From: an uncultured Prevotella sp.
Lineage (GTDB): Bacteria > Bacteroidota > Bacteroidia > Bacteroidales > Bacteroidaceae
Assembly: GCA_900315035.1 (NCBI GenBank)
Contig: OMXO01000002.1
Span: 1-64,000 of the forward strand
Length of the DNA: 64,000 nucleotides
Direction: 5' to 3'
Shown in pieces: positions 26,456 to 35,149 of the stretch; within the stretch, counting starts at the first letter, position 1; the number at the start of each line of letters is the position of its first letter. Position numbers and translations under genes: made by a program. Under the pieces are notes generated by a model. It was not told the origin of the DNA and made no database searches. It saw nothing but the letters and a program-made list of their open reading frames with translations.

Positions 26456-29245
26456 TTAAATACGTTCGACTTCAAGGGCTTTACACGGAACGGAGAACCA
26501 GGCACTTGTGCCTTTTCCAACCGTTGACTTAATATGGATGGAACCGCCAAGGTGTTCGACAAGGTCATGACAGATGCTCAGCCCCAATCCTGCCCTGGAG
26601 GTGTTACTGTCGCCCGTAACGAATCGTTCAAAGATATGGGCGAGTATATCGTCTTGGATGCCGCAGCCTGTGTCTTCAACGGCCACAATAAGCTGGTCGC
26701 CAAGATAGTCATAGCGCACAAGAACTCGGCCTGAGGTCGTGTGCTGGACTGCATTCAGAATGATTTTCTCAATGATGATACTGATATTCGAATCGTCAAT
26801 CTCAACGACAAGCTTGCGGAACGAATTCTGAAGAACGTATTCCACACCAGGTTTCTTCTCATGAGCCCAGGCAGCCTCAACTTTCGATGCGATGGCGGCG
26901 GCAAAATCCACAGGACTCGTTTTCATAGTTATCATATCTGCATCGAGACGGGAGAGGAATAGAATGTCATTGATGAGTCGTAGCAGTTTCGCAGAGTTCT
27001 CTTTAATCTCGCTGATGAACACGGCCTCATCTTCTTGGCTGTGCTCCATCTGGAATAGTTCTGCAAAACCAACAACAGCATTTAGAGGCGTACGTATCTC
27101 GAAACTCATATTGTGGAGGAACGCATTCTTAATGACCTCTACTTCCTGTGCACGGAGAGTCTCTTGGGCTAGTTTTGTCTCAACAGCCTTGATTTCGCTG
27201 ATGTCGCGACCCATGCCGAAATATTCCTTGAGCTTGCCTTCGTGATCGTAGGTAGGGATGAAATGGAACTGCAGGTAGAGAGGCTGTCTGCTCTTGAGCT
27301 GAAGAACCGTCTTGATATCGGCATGTAATGTCTCGGTGCTTTTGTTGTCCATACTGTTGAGAATGCGTTCGGCCTTTTTCTTTGAGGTGTCGGCAACGAG
27401 GTTCATTAAGCGAGTCTGTGTGAGTGTAATACCCTTTGTGTCTGCTTCAGGGTAAATCGTGAGTAAGTGGGTGTCGGTATTATATCTGACGATACGAATA
27501 CCACCGACGGAGAGCACATAGTCAATATTGTGGATGTATTCCTTTATTTCTTCGTTGGCTTCTTGCTGTTCAAGCATATTACACTGCAGTTGCCGGTAGG
27601 ATAGAGCTATTTCTGTGACATTGCGGCCTGTTCCATAGATGGCAATCAGATTCCCATGAACATCTCGTACAGGCATTAACTGTAATTCATAATAGAGCAA
27701 CTCGCGCTCCAACAGATGGTTCAGAGGACGGGTGTCTGGTAGGGATTTCCTGTATATCTGTGTGACGTAAATCGTATCAAAATGCTCTAAGTCTATCTCT
27801 TCCACACCAAGAACATCCCTGATACTCAGTTTCAGATCGAGAATCGTCTTTAAATCGGTGCCAAAGGAACTGATGGTTTTCTGATTGATATCCGTGATAT
27901 ATCCATTGGCATCGTATGCCACCATATCGACCATAACAGAGTTGAAGATTGCCTGATAACGAAGCATCGTGTCTTTGACACGAATCTGACGGAGCAGTTC
28001 CTTGGTGACATCACTACGGGTACAAAGAATGGATGATGGTCTGCCGTTTTTGTCGTGTCGCATGACTGAGAGGGCAAGGGTATAGTTCTGCACCTTTGTG
28101 TGATCATTGTCTTCAAAGACTTCAATATCCAAGGTGATATTTTCTTTCCGTTTTTGGGCGATATCATCAATGGCCTGCTGAAGGCGTTTGACATCTTCTG
28201 TGCGGTAGCGATGAACAAACTCCTCGAGTGTGGAGTTCTGCTGCGCCTTGCCTTGCTCGTCCATCCATGTAAAAGTATGTGTGAAGACATTATATGTCCA
28301 TAGGTTGATGTTGCTGGTTCTCAGAATCAGTGAAAGCCGGTCGTTACTCTTGCGTACAGCCATTGTCATGCGTTGCTCGCGGAACCGATAAATCAAATAG
28401 TAAATAAGTACAGCCAAGGCAATGACGGCTAAGGCCATAGCCATTTTTGTGACCCATGATGGGATACCTGTCTCCGTACGTTCTGGGTAAAACCATTTGT
28501 TCTGAATGGGCTGCAGCCGGTCGTCGGCTCTAAGTTGAGTGTAAACACTGTCAATCTGTTCAAGCAGGCGCACGTTGTTTGACATGAACTTGTATTCGCC
28601 GTAAGGCAAGTCAATAGGAGTGATAACCAGATTGTCGGTATGGAATTTCTGCATGAGCCATTTAAGTGACATGGTGTTCCATACGATGATGCCGTTATCA
28701 AGGGAACTGACTTTCTGAATAGCCTCCTTCATGTCGTCATAGGCCTCGATGCGGTGAGCCCAATGGTTCTTGACTATCAGGTGATGGCTATAACTGCCAT
28801 CATGCACAATCACCGTATGGCGTTTGAGGTTCTTGCCAGATTCAATATTGACTGGTTGGTCCTTTGGGGTAACTACGCTATGGGTAAACAGTTGTACAAT
28901 GTTCTGACTGAAGTGCCCTTTATCTTTTGTGAACTCCGCATCCATGCGAAGCATTAAGTCGGACTTGCCTTCATTCAGGTCTTTTTGGGCATCTGTGGTG
29001 GGCATCAGCCGGATAACGAATGGAATATCCAACTCCTTGAAGATCAGTTTTAACAGATCGATATTATACCCGTCAGGATCACCGTTCTCGTTGAGGAATA
29101 CATAGGGCCACAAGTCCCATGCATCTTCATAAACCAATGGATGTTCAGTGGTGAATATTCTCGTACTGTCAGCCCGTGCTTGAGTTTGCTGGGGAAAAGC
29201 CATCAGCAAACAGAGGAGCAGTGTGCAGATAGAAGTATGCCTCAT
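26456..29245 (-). CDS. SBP_bac_3 sensor kinase lacking the phosphoacceptor His (kinase C)
   Basis: The start is set at the ATG at 29245 (MRHTSICTLLLCLLMAFPQ, a signal peptide), giving 929 residues; the much longer open frame upstream overlaps the preceding gene and is rejected. Domain order is periplasmic SBP_bac_3 (about 30-260), membrane helix (VTKMAMALAVIALAVLIYYL), PAS modules, HisKA-like helix and HATPase. In the H box the invariant His is Phe (NMSFEIRTPLNAV, Phe715, codon at 27101-27103). The ATP-binding N box (ILNAVQHT), G1 (DTGCGI) and G2 (AGLGLSIC) are kept. It may therefore bind ATP but cannot autophosphorylate at the usual site. Confidence 0.87.
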   Translation of the reverse strand: MRHTSICTLLLCLLMAFPQQTQARADSTRIFTTEHPLVYEDAWDLWPYVFLNENGDPDGYNIDLLKLIFKELDIPFVIRLMPTTDAQKDLNEGKSDLMLRMDAEFTKDKGHFSQNIVQLFTHSVVTPKDQPVNIESGKNLKRHTVIVHDGSYSHHLIVKNHWAHRIEAYDDMKEAIQKVSSLDNGIIVWNTMSLKWLMQKFHTDNLVITPIDLPYGEYKFMSNNVRLLEQIDSVYTQLRADDRLQPIQNKWFYPERTETGIPSWVTKMAMALAVIALAVLIYYLIYRFREQRMTMAVRKSNDRLSLILRTSNINLWTYNVFTHTFTWMDEQGKAQQNSTLEEFVHRYRTEDVKRLQQAIDDIAQKRKENITLDIEVFEDNDHTKVQNYTLALSVMRHDKNGRPSSILCTRSDVTKELLRQIRVKDTMLRYQAIFNSVMVDMVAYDANGYITDINQKTISSFGTDLKTILDLKLSIRDVLGVEEIDLEHFDTIYVTQIYRKSLPDTRPLNHLLERELLYYELQLMPVRDVHGNLIAIYGTGRNVTEIALSYRQLQCNMLEQQEANEEIKEYIHNIDYVLSVGGIRIVRYNTDTHLLTIYPEADTKGITLTQTRLMNLVADTSKKKAERILNSMDNKSTETLHADIKTVLQLKSRQPLYLQFHFIPTYDHEGKLKEYFGMGRDISEIKAVETKLAQETLRAQEVEVIKNAFLHNMSFEIRTPLNAVVGFAELFQMEHSQEDEAVFISEIKENSAKLLRLINDILFLSRLDADMITMKTSPVDFAAAIASKVEAAWAHEKKPGVEYVLQNSFRKLVVEIDDSNISIIIEKIILNAVQHTTSGRVLVRYDYLGDQLIVAVEDTGCGIQDDILAHIFERFVTGDSNTSRAGLGLSICHDLVEHLGGSIHIKSTVGKGTSAWFSVPCKALEVERI

Positions 29246-29252
29246 GAATCTT

Positions 29253-31307
29253 TTATTTTTTATGGGGTTCGGTGTTGTCTGTTTTCTTGCAGGGAATCCA
29301 TACCCAGAAGGTGGAACCCTTTCCCTCGCCGTCGGAAATGACACCAATCTTGCCGTTACAACTTTCAGCGATAGCTTTAGAGATATTGAGTCCGAGTCCT
29401 GTACCTTGGACATAATCATTGAGTTTGACGAATCGTTCGAAAATCTTGTCCTGATCTTCTTTCCTGATGCCAGCACCAGTGTCTTCGCAGTAGATGTAGA
29501 GTCCACCGCCATCATCCTCACGATATTCATAGCCAACCTTGATGTGTCCTTGCTGGGTATATTTTACGGCATTGGTGACAAAGTTTGTGATGACCTGTGT
29601 CAATCGCTCCCTATCGATGATGACCATAAGAGAATCGTATGGATTATCTTTGATAAACTCCACTTCAGTTGCCTGTACGCGTTGAGCCAATGAGATGCAG
29701 ATGTCATTGAAATCTTGTGAGAAATCGGTTCTGATCGGCTGGATGTGGATTCCTCCATCGCCTAACTCAGAGACAGCCAACATGTCATTAATGAGGCGTA
29801 ACAGCATATCGCAGTTATTCATGATAACGCGGATGATCTCTTTTTTCTCTTCTGGGGCGGTGAGCATTGGCAGCACGTCTGAGAACCCTACGATGGCGTT
29901 CAATGGGGTACGTATCTCATGTGTCATGTTTGCCATAAAGGCACTCTTCATGATACCCGACTGGTTGGCCCGTTCTGTCTCACGCTTCAGTTGCTCTTGT
30001 TTCTCTATGAGTGGCGTCACATTGCGGACGACACCATAGGTGCCAATCAACTTCCCCTCACTGTTGAAGGAGGGCACACTGTCGATGAAGTTCCATTGCA
30101 ACTCATCGCCATCATGGAAGAAGGGGTGCATTTGGGTAAGGTCGGTACGAGGAACATTGAAGTAATTTTCAAAGTCTGTCAGTCCCTGGCGGAAGGGACT
30201 GTCAACGAAGTGCTCCATGAGTTCGTCGAAGGGCATCTTGTCTTCCGCTTTGTTCATACTCTTATAGAAGGTACATACCCGTTCTGGATAGGTAGTACGG
30301 AAGAAACGCATATCACAAGCGTCCATCAGATACTGAAGCTCGTTCTCATACTCCTGGATTTCTGCATTTGCCCGGCGTATATCGATATCGTTCTGCTTGT
30401 TCTGCAGATAGAGTTCACGTTCTTGAGTGACATCACGGATGGAGAGGGTTATGAATTGTAACTGACCGTTCTCATCATGGATGGGGTGCAGACGTAACTC
30501 TGTATAGCAATAGACACTACGCTCTACGATGACACTTAATGTGCAGAAATAGAAATCCTCACAGAGTTGTTTGTCTAGTACATTACGGAATGACGGCATC
30601 TCATAAATCGTATGACCATAGTAATAAGGGTCGTCTTCTGATTGGAAGTTGAGGATTTCCCGCATTTTCTGATTGACGGTAAGCAGATGTCCATCGCTAT
30701 CGTAGAAAGCAAGGCCTACAATAGACTGCTCAAACATCTTTTTATATTTACCTGTCATTTTCTTCTCTTCATTTTCCAAATGGACCTGTTCTGTGACATT
30801 TGTCAGAGTACAGAATATATTGGTTGGGCGCTTGTCTGTCTTGTTGGCATATTCTGCAACACCCTGGTCGCGCATATACCACCATTGACCCAGATGCTGG
30901 TCTCCGCTGATATCCCAACGGAAAACGCATTCTGCATTAGTGGTCTCTCCTTTGACTAAATCAATGATAAACTTCCTGAAAAGGGGGCGGTCGTCAGGAT
31001 GAATGAACTCAAGGCTCTTTTCAAAAGCAATGCCTTTCTCAGGAAGCATATTTCCATGCAGATTGTAGGCTGTTCTTTCACGTACATCGACTCTAAGCAC
31101 ATAGTTCTTGGTGATATCAAGCGTGTGCTGCATAATCGTGGATATCTCCTTGCTCTGATTGCTGATCTTTCGAATACGGAGTACGCTGATACGGTTAATA
31201 GCCCAAGTCGCAAGAAATACGATGAGAATCAATAGCACCATCATGAGAGAAATCATGTCGTCGGCACCAAAGACTATGGCTATGATATTTGCAAGTGGAT
31301 AGTTCAT
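29253..31307 (-). CDS. Membrane sensor histidine kinase (kinase B, intact)
   Basis: This 684-residue kinase lacks a periplasmic sensor domain. A membrane helix (MISLMMVLLILIVFLATWAI) near the N-terminus leads into several PAS modules (residues about 50-420), with PAC-like ends such as LIGTYGVVRNVTPL. HisKA follows with FMANMTHEIRTPLNAIVGF, then HATPase with N box ITNFVTNAVKYT, G1 EDTGAGI and G2 GTGLGLNIS. All catalytic elements are present. It starts 11 bp after kinase A, and its C-terminal half is strikingly similar to that of kinase D, indicating duplication. Confidence 0.87.
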   Translation of the reverse strand: MNYPLANIIAIVFGADDMISLMMVLLILIVFLATWAINRISVLRIRKISNQSKEISTIMQHTLDITKNYVLRVDVRERTAYNLHGNMLPEKGIAFEKSLEFIHPDDRPLFRKFIIDLVKGETTNAECVFRWDISGDQHLGQWWYMRDQGVAEYANKTDKRPTNIFCTLTNVTEQVHLENEEKKMTGKYKKMFEQSIVGLAFYDSDGHLLTVNQKMREILNFQSEDDPYYYGHTIYEMPSFRNVLDKQLCEDFYFCTLSVIVERSVYCYTELRLHPIHDENGQLQFITLSIRDVTQERELYLQNKQNDIDIRRANAEIQEYENELQYLMDACDMRFFRTTYPERVCTFYKSMNKAEDKMPFDELMEHFVDSPFRQGLTDFENYFNVPRTDLTQMHPFFHDGDELQWNFIDSVPSFNSEGKLIGTYGVVRNVTPLIEKQEQLKRETERANQSGIMKSAFMANMTHEIRTPLNAIVGFSDVLPMLTAPEEKKEIIRVIMNNCDMLLRLINDMLAVSELGDGGIHIQPIRTDFSQDFNDICISLAQRVQATEVEFIKDNPYDSLMVIIDRERLTQVITNFVTNAVKYTQQGHIKVGYEYREDDGGGLYIYCEDTGAGIRKEDQDKIFERFVKLNDYVQGTGLGLNISKAIAESCNGKIGVISDGEGKGSTFWVWIPCKKTDNTEPHKK

Positions 31308-31318
31308 GACACTGGCGG

Positions 31319-33463
31319 TTAAATGATGATTTCTGTTTTCTTCTCCATACTGTTCATCTCACAAGGGATGATAATGTATGCGGTATTTCCCCTATCTTCT
31401 TCGGATTGTATCTCAATAGATCCTCCCATCTGTTCAATCATTTCCTTTACAATCGGCAAATCGAGTCCTGTGGTGAACTCAGAGATATCTTTGTTCCTGG
31501 CAAAGCGGTCGTATATGTGTGGTAACTGCTCTTTGCTGATACCCTTGCCTGTGTCTTCGATAGAAATGCTCAGTTCCCCATGGTGATATACATATTTGGC
31601 ACGTATGGTACCTTCTTCTGTATGAAGGGCGGCCAATGTGCATAATTTCTGGATAGCTGAACCAAGGTGCTGCTCATCGATAGTTATCTTCAGACTGTTG
31701 TAAGGGTTCTCTGTAGAGACAACGACATTAGGTGATACGGTACTCCAGCCCATGTAGCAGTATCCGTCGAAGAGCGTGGCAAAGTCACACTCCTTCTTGT
31801 TGAACTCCTCCATCTTTGCGTCGAGGCGTGAGATGTAGAGTATATCGTTAACCAATTGAAGCAGTTCAGAGGTGTTACGCTTGATCTCCTCTGAGAATAT
31901 GGGCTCGTCTTCATCTGCATGGGGATTGTTGAAAAGTTCTGCAAATCCCAGTACAGCATTCAATGGAGTTCGTATTTCGTGGCTCATGTTTTTCAGGAAG
32001 GTGTTCTTCAGAGACTCTGTCTCTTGTGCCTTCTGTGTCTCAACCATCAGCCTCTTTTCTGTATAGACCATCTCTGTGTTGTCCTGGCACATGCCGAAAT
32101 AATGTGTGATGCCGTTTTTACCCGTAACAGGTACAACACTGAAAGAAAGGTAGATGTTGCGCCCCTCTGAATCATGGAAGATGGTCTCGAATGTTGACTT
32201 GAATGTTCCCGGATGGCGACGGTCCATTCTTTGGAACAGTCCTTTCGCTCTTCTGCGTTCATATTTTTGCAGTAGTGTGACGCATCGTATCTGTGGAAGC
32301 TTATATAGCGGATTGTTCAGGTCGCTCGATATCTCCAAGACATGGGTATCGGGATTATAGTTGATCATGCGCACATTGCTCACATGGAGTGAGTAGTTGA
32401 TGTTGTCGATATACGCCTGAATGTCACGCGTCTTTTTGGCTAACTGGCGACTTGCCCATTTCTGGTGGTGTTGCGATTCCACCATTTCCGTAATATTACG
32501 TCCCGCCATAACAATGCCTTCCAGTTCACCTTGCTCGTTATGTATTGGCGAAAGGATCTGTTCGTAATATGACTTTTTGTTGCCCCAATGTTCTTCAGTT
32601 AGGCCACCGATGGGCTTCTCTATATTCGACAAGTCGGTGATAGATGATGAATGTTGCAGTTCTATATGTTGCAAATCGAGGTCTTGCATCGACGGAACGT
32701 CTTTGATATTGGGCTTTGAGGCAAGTAGTTGCTCACGGTCAGCTACTTCAAAAGACTCACATGCTTTCTCGTTGATGTCAGTCATTGTGCCGTTGGCATC
32801 GTAATAAATCATATCCACCAGTGAGGAATTGAATACCGTATGGTATTGCAAGGCCAGGTTGGCGGCATGTTCTTTTTTGAGTTTTTCGTCTGTGATATCC
32901 CGTTGTATTCCCAATAACACGGCTGGTTTGCCTTGGGCATCGTTCTGGAGAATGGAGATGTTGACAGTGAAAAGCCGTTGTGGCTCATCGGTATTGCTGT
33001 CCTCAGTCTTCCTGCTCCTGATTGTCGTGATGCCTGATTGAGTCTTCCCACTGACAACACTGGTGATGGTCTTCAACAATTTGCTGAAATCATCGTGATG
33101 GTAGAACATCGAGAAGTCTATAGGTGAATAATCTGTGCGCTCTTCACCATGATTTGACAATTGGGTGAAGAATTCCCCGGCAGTGTCATACGTCCATATC
33201 TGAGTCTTGTTATAGTCGAGCACCAGTGATAATTGAGTGTTCTGCTGCTGTGCTTTAAGGTTTACAGCCTTTTGCCGGTAATAGAACACACGGTTAGAGA
33301 AAATCATGACAAAGACTGCAATCAGCAGTCCCGCCACCAGATAAGCTGCAAGGTGGTGGATGTCGGCGATTGTTTCCATGTTCTCTTTTTGCGCAAAAGC
33401 CTGAGAGACGTAAACCAGCAGGCTGAGGGTCGCCAAGAGTCTTAGTTTATTGGTTCTTTTCAT
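31319..33463 (-). CDS. Membrane sensor kinase with degenerate ATP-binding site (kinase A)
   Basis: The chosen start is the ATG at 33463 (MKRTNKLRLLATLSLLVYV), giving 714 residues. A signal-like segment and a membrane helix (YLVAGLLIAVFVMIFSNRVF) precede PAS modules. The H box is intact (NMSHEIRTPLNAVLGF, His495). In the HATPase domain the N box has lost its Asn (KLCTLAALHTEEG, Leu610), and G2 reads TTGLDLPIV instead of GTGLGLSI, while G1 (DTGKGI) is kept. ATP binding should be poor or absent, so this looks like a phosphoacceptor partner rather than an active kinase. It is the first gene of the four-kinase operon; its -7 box is at 33487-33494. Confidence 0.85.
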   Translation of the reverse strand: MKRTNKLRLLATLSLLVYVSQAFAQKENMETIADIHHLAAYLVAGLLIAVFVMIFSNRVFYYRQKAVNLKAQQQNTQLSLVLDYNKTQIWTYDTAGEFFTQLSNHGEERTDYSPIDFSMFYHHDDFSKLLKTITSVVSGKTQSGITTIRSRKTEDSNTDEPQRLFTVNISILQNDAQGKPAVLLGIQRDITDEKLKKEHAANLALQYHTVFNSSLVDMIYYDANGTMTDINEKACESFEVADREQLLASKPNIKDVPSMQDLDLQHIELQHSSSITDLSNIEKPIGGLTEEHWGNKKSYYEQILSPIHNEQGELEGIVMAGRNITEMVESQHHQKWASRQLAKKTRDIQAYIDNINYSLHVSNVRMINYNPDTHVLEISSDLNNPLYKLPQIRCVTLLQKYERRRAKGLFQRMDRRHPGTFKSTFETIFHDSEGRNIYLSFSVVPVTGKNGITHYFGMCQDNTEMVYTEKRLMVETQKAQETESLKNTFLKNMSHEIRTPLNAVLGFAELFNNPHADEDEPIFSEEIKRNTSELLQLVNDILYISRLDAKMEEFNKKECDFATLFDGYCYMGWSTVSPNVVVSTENPYNSLKITIDEQHLGSAIQKLCTLAALHTEEGTIRAKYVYHHGELSISIEDTGKGISKEQLPHIYDRFARNKDISEFTTGLDLPIVKEMIEQMGGSIEIQSEEDRGNTAYIIIPCEMNSMEKKTEIII

Positions 33464-33486
33464 CAGATGCCATGTAGTAATATTCG

Positions 33487-33607
33487 GCAAAGATAGTCAA
33501 AACTGATTAAATAACAAAATATTTGATGCGAAAAATGCGCATTTTACATGAAACAACAAAAAAAAGCGTGAATTATTTGGAGGATTGGGGGAAAAATGCT
33601 ACTTTTG
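33487..33607. promoter_or_regulatory. Divergent promoters of the kinase operon and frr
   Basis: On the minus strand the -7 box TATCTTTG (33487-33494) serves kinase A. On the plus strand TTTG (33576-33579), a 20 bp spacer and TACTTTTG (33600-33607) form a consensus promoter for frr. A palindrome AAAATGCGCATTTT (about 33532-33545) lies between them and could be an operator. Confidence 0.6.
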
Positions 33608-33636
33608 TCATCAGAAAAAGCTAAAACTGAAAGATT

Positions 33637-34197
33637 ATGTTAGATGTAAAAGAAACTTTGAAGAAGAGCGAGGAGCGCATGGAGATGGCTGCTATGTACC
33701 TTGAAGAGGAACTAAACCGTATTCGTGCAGGTCGTGCTAATGTGGCCATCCTCGATGGCGTGCGTGTTGAATTATACGGTAGCAAAGTGCCCCTGAATCA
33801 GGTGGCTAATGTCAGCGTGCCCGATCCTCGTACCATCGCCATCAAGCCTTGGGATCGTAAGGAAATCCGTAATATCGAAAAGGCTATTATGGATTCTGAT
33901 GTGGGCATCACGCCAGAGAATAATGGTGAGATTATCCGTCTAAACATCCCTGTTCCCACTGAAGAGCGTCGTAAGGATCTTGTGAAGCAGTGTAACAAGA
34001 TAGCAGAGAAGGCTAAGGTGGAAGTTCGTAATGTGCGTGCAGATATTAAGGATAAGCTGAAGAAAGCCATTAAGGATGGACTCAGTGAGGATAATGAAAA
34101 GGATGCAGAGCTTGAATTGCAGAAATTGCATGACAAGTACATCAAGAAACTTGATGATTTGATTGCAGCAAAGAACAAGGAGATTATGACGGTGTAG
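33637..34197 (+). CDS. frr: Ribosome recycling factor
   Basis: This 186-residue protein splits post-termination ribosomes together with EF-G. Family segments are [21 protein letters not shown] near residue 25, [24 protein letters not shown] near 65, and the helical C-terminus [26 protein letters not shown]. The length is standard. The stop is followed after one base by the rsgA start, so both ribosome-related genes are expressed together. Confidence 0.97.
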   Translation: MLDVKETLKKSEERMEMAAMYLEEELNRIRAGRANVAILDGVRVELYGSKVPLNQVANVSVPDPRTIAIKPWDRKEIRNIEKAIMDSDVGITPENNGEIIRLNIPVPTEERRKDLVKQCNKIAEKAKVEVRNVRADIKDKLKKAIKDGLSEDNEKDAELELQKLHDKYIKKLDDLIAAKNKEIMTV

Positions 34198-34198
34198 G

Positions 34199-35131
34199 AT
34201 GAAAGGCCTCGTCGTCAAAAATACTGGCAGCTGGTACACCGTCCGTACAGACGATGGCCAGCTGATTGAGTCTAAAATAAAAGGCAACTTCCGCCTGAAG
34301 GGTATTCGTAGCACTAATCCTGTGGCTGTAGGTGACAGGGTTGAATTAGTCGTTAATCAAGAAGGAACAGCGTTTATCACGGCTATTGATGATCGCCGAA
34401 ACTATATCATCAGGAAGTCTCAGAACCTTTCTAAACAAAGTCATATCATTGCCGCTAATGTGGATCAGGCATTCTTGATTGTTACGATAAACTATCCCCA
34501 GACCTCTACGACCTTCATTGATCGTTTTCTGGCTTCTGCCGAAGCCTATCGTGTCCCAGTTATTCTTGTCTTCAACAAGACTGATCTTCTCGATGAGGAT
34601 GATCGCCGTTATCAACAGATGATGATGACCCTTTATGAAAATATCGGATACCAATGCATAGCTATCTCTGCAGAAAAGGGAACAGGCGTCGAAATACTGG
34701 AATCACTATTACAAGGTAAAACAACTGTGCTGAGCGGGAACAGCGGTGTTGGAAAATCGACGCTTATCAATCGACTCATCCCTGGTGCGAGCCTCCGAAC
34801 GGCAGAGATCAGTGATGCTCACAATACAGGTCAGCATACCACCACTTTTAGTGAGATGATAGAACTGCCGGGTGGTGGCTATCTCATTGACACGCCAGGC
34901 ATTAAAGGGTTTGGCACTTTTGATATGGAGCCCGAAGAACTGACGAGCTACTTTAAGGAAATCTTCCGTTTCTCCAAAGACTGCCGTTTCTCTAACTGTA
35001 CACATACCCATGAGCCTGGCTGCGCGGTGCTTCAGGCTCTTGAGAACCACTATATTGCCCAAAGCCGTTATCAATCATATCTCTCCATGATGGAAGATAA
35101 GGACGGCGGTAAATACCGCGAAGCTTTTTAA
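34199..35131 (+). CDS. rsgA: Ribosome small-subunit GTPase RsgA
   Basis: This 310-residue GTPase assists late 30S subunit maturation. An N-terminal OB fold (residues 1-70) is followed by the circularly permuted GTPase domain: G4 [10 protein letters not shown] comes before G1 [14 protein letters not shown] and G3 [11 protein letters not shown]. The C-terminal zinc site is seen in [14 protein letters not shown] near residue 262. The length and the coupling to frr are typical. Confidence 0.97.
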   Translation: MKGLVVKNTGSWYTVRTDDGQLIESKIKGNFRLKGIRSTNPVAVGDRVELVVNQEGTAFITAIDDRRNYIIRKSQNLSKQSHIIAANVDQAFLIVTINYPQTSTTFIDRFLASAEAYRVPVILVFNKTDLLDEDDRRYQQMMMTLYENIGYQCIAISAEKGTGVEILESLLQGKTTVLSGNSGVGKSTLINRLIPGASLRTAEISDAHNTGQHTTTFSEMIELPGGGYLIDTPGIKGFGTFDMEPEELTSYFKEIFRFSKDCRFSNCTHTHEPGCAVLQALENHYIAQSRYQSYLSMMEDKDGGKYREAF

Positions 35132-35149
35132 CAAACTAATCTGTATGAA

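Noticed and set aside
29246..29536. N-terminal extension of kinase C by 97 residues
   Set aside because: It overlaps the 3' end of kinase B, while the ATG at 29245 starts a clear signal peptide at normal operon spacing.
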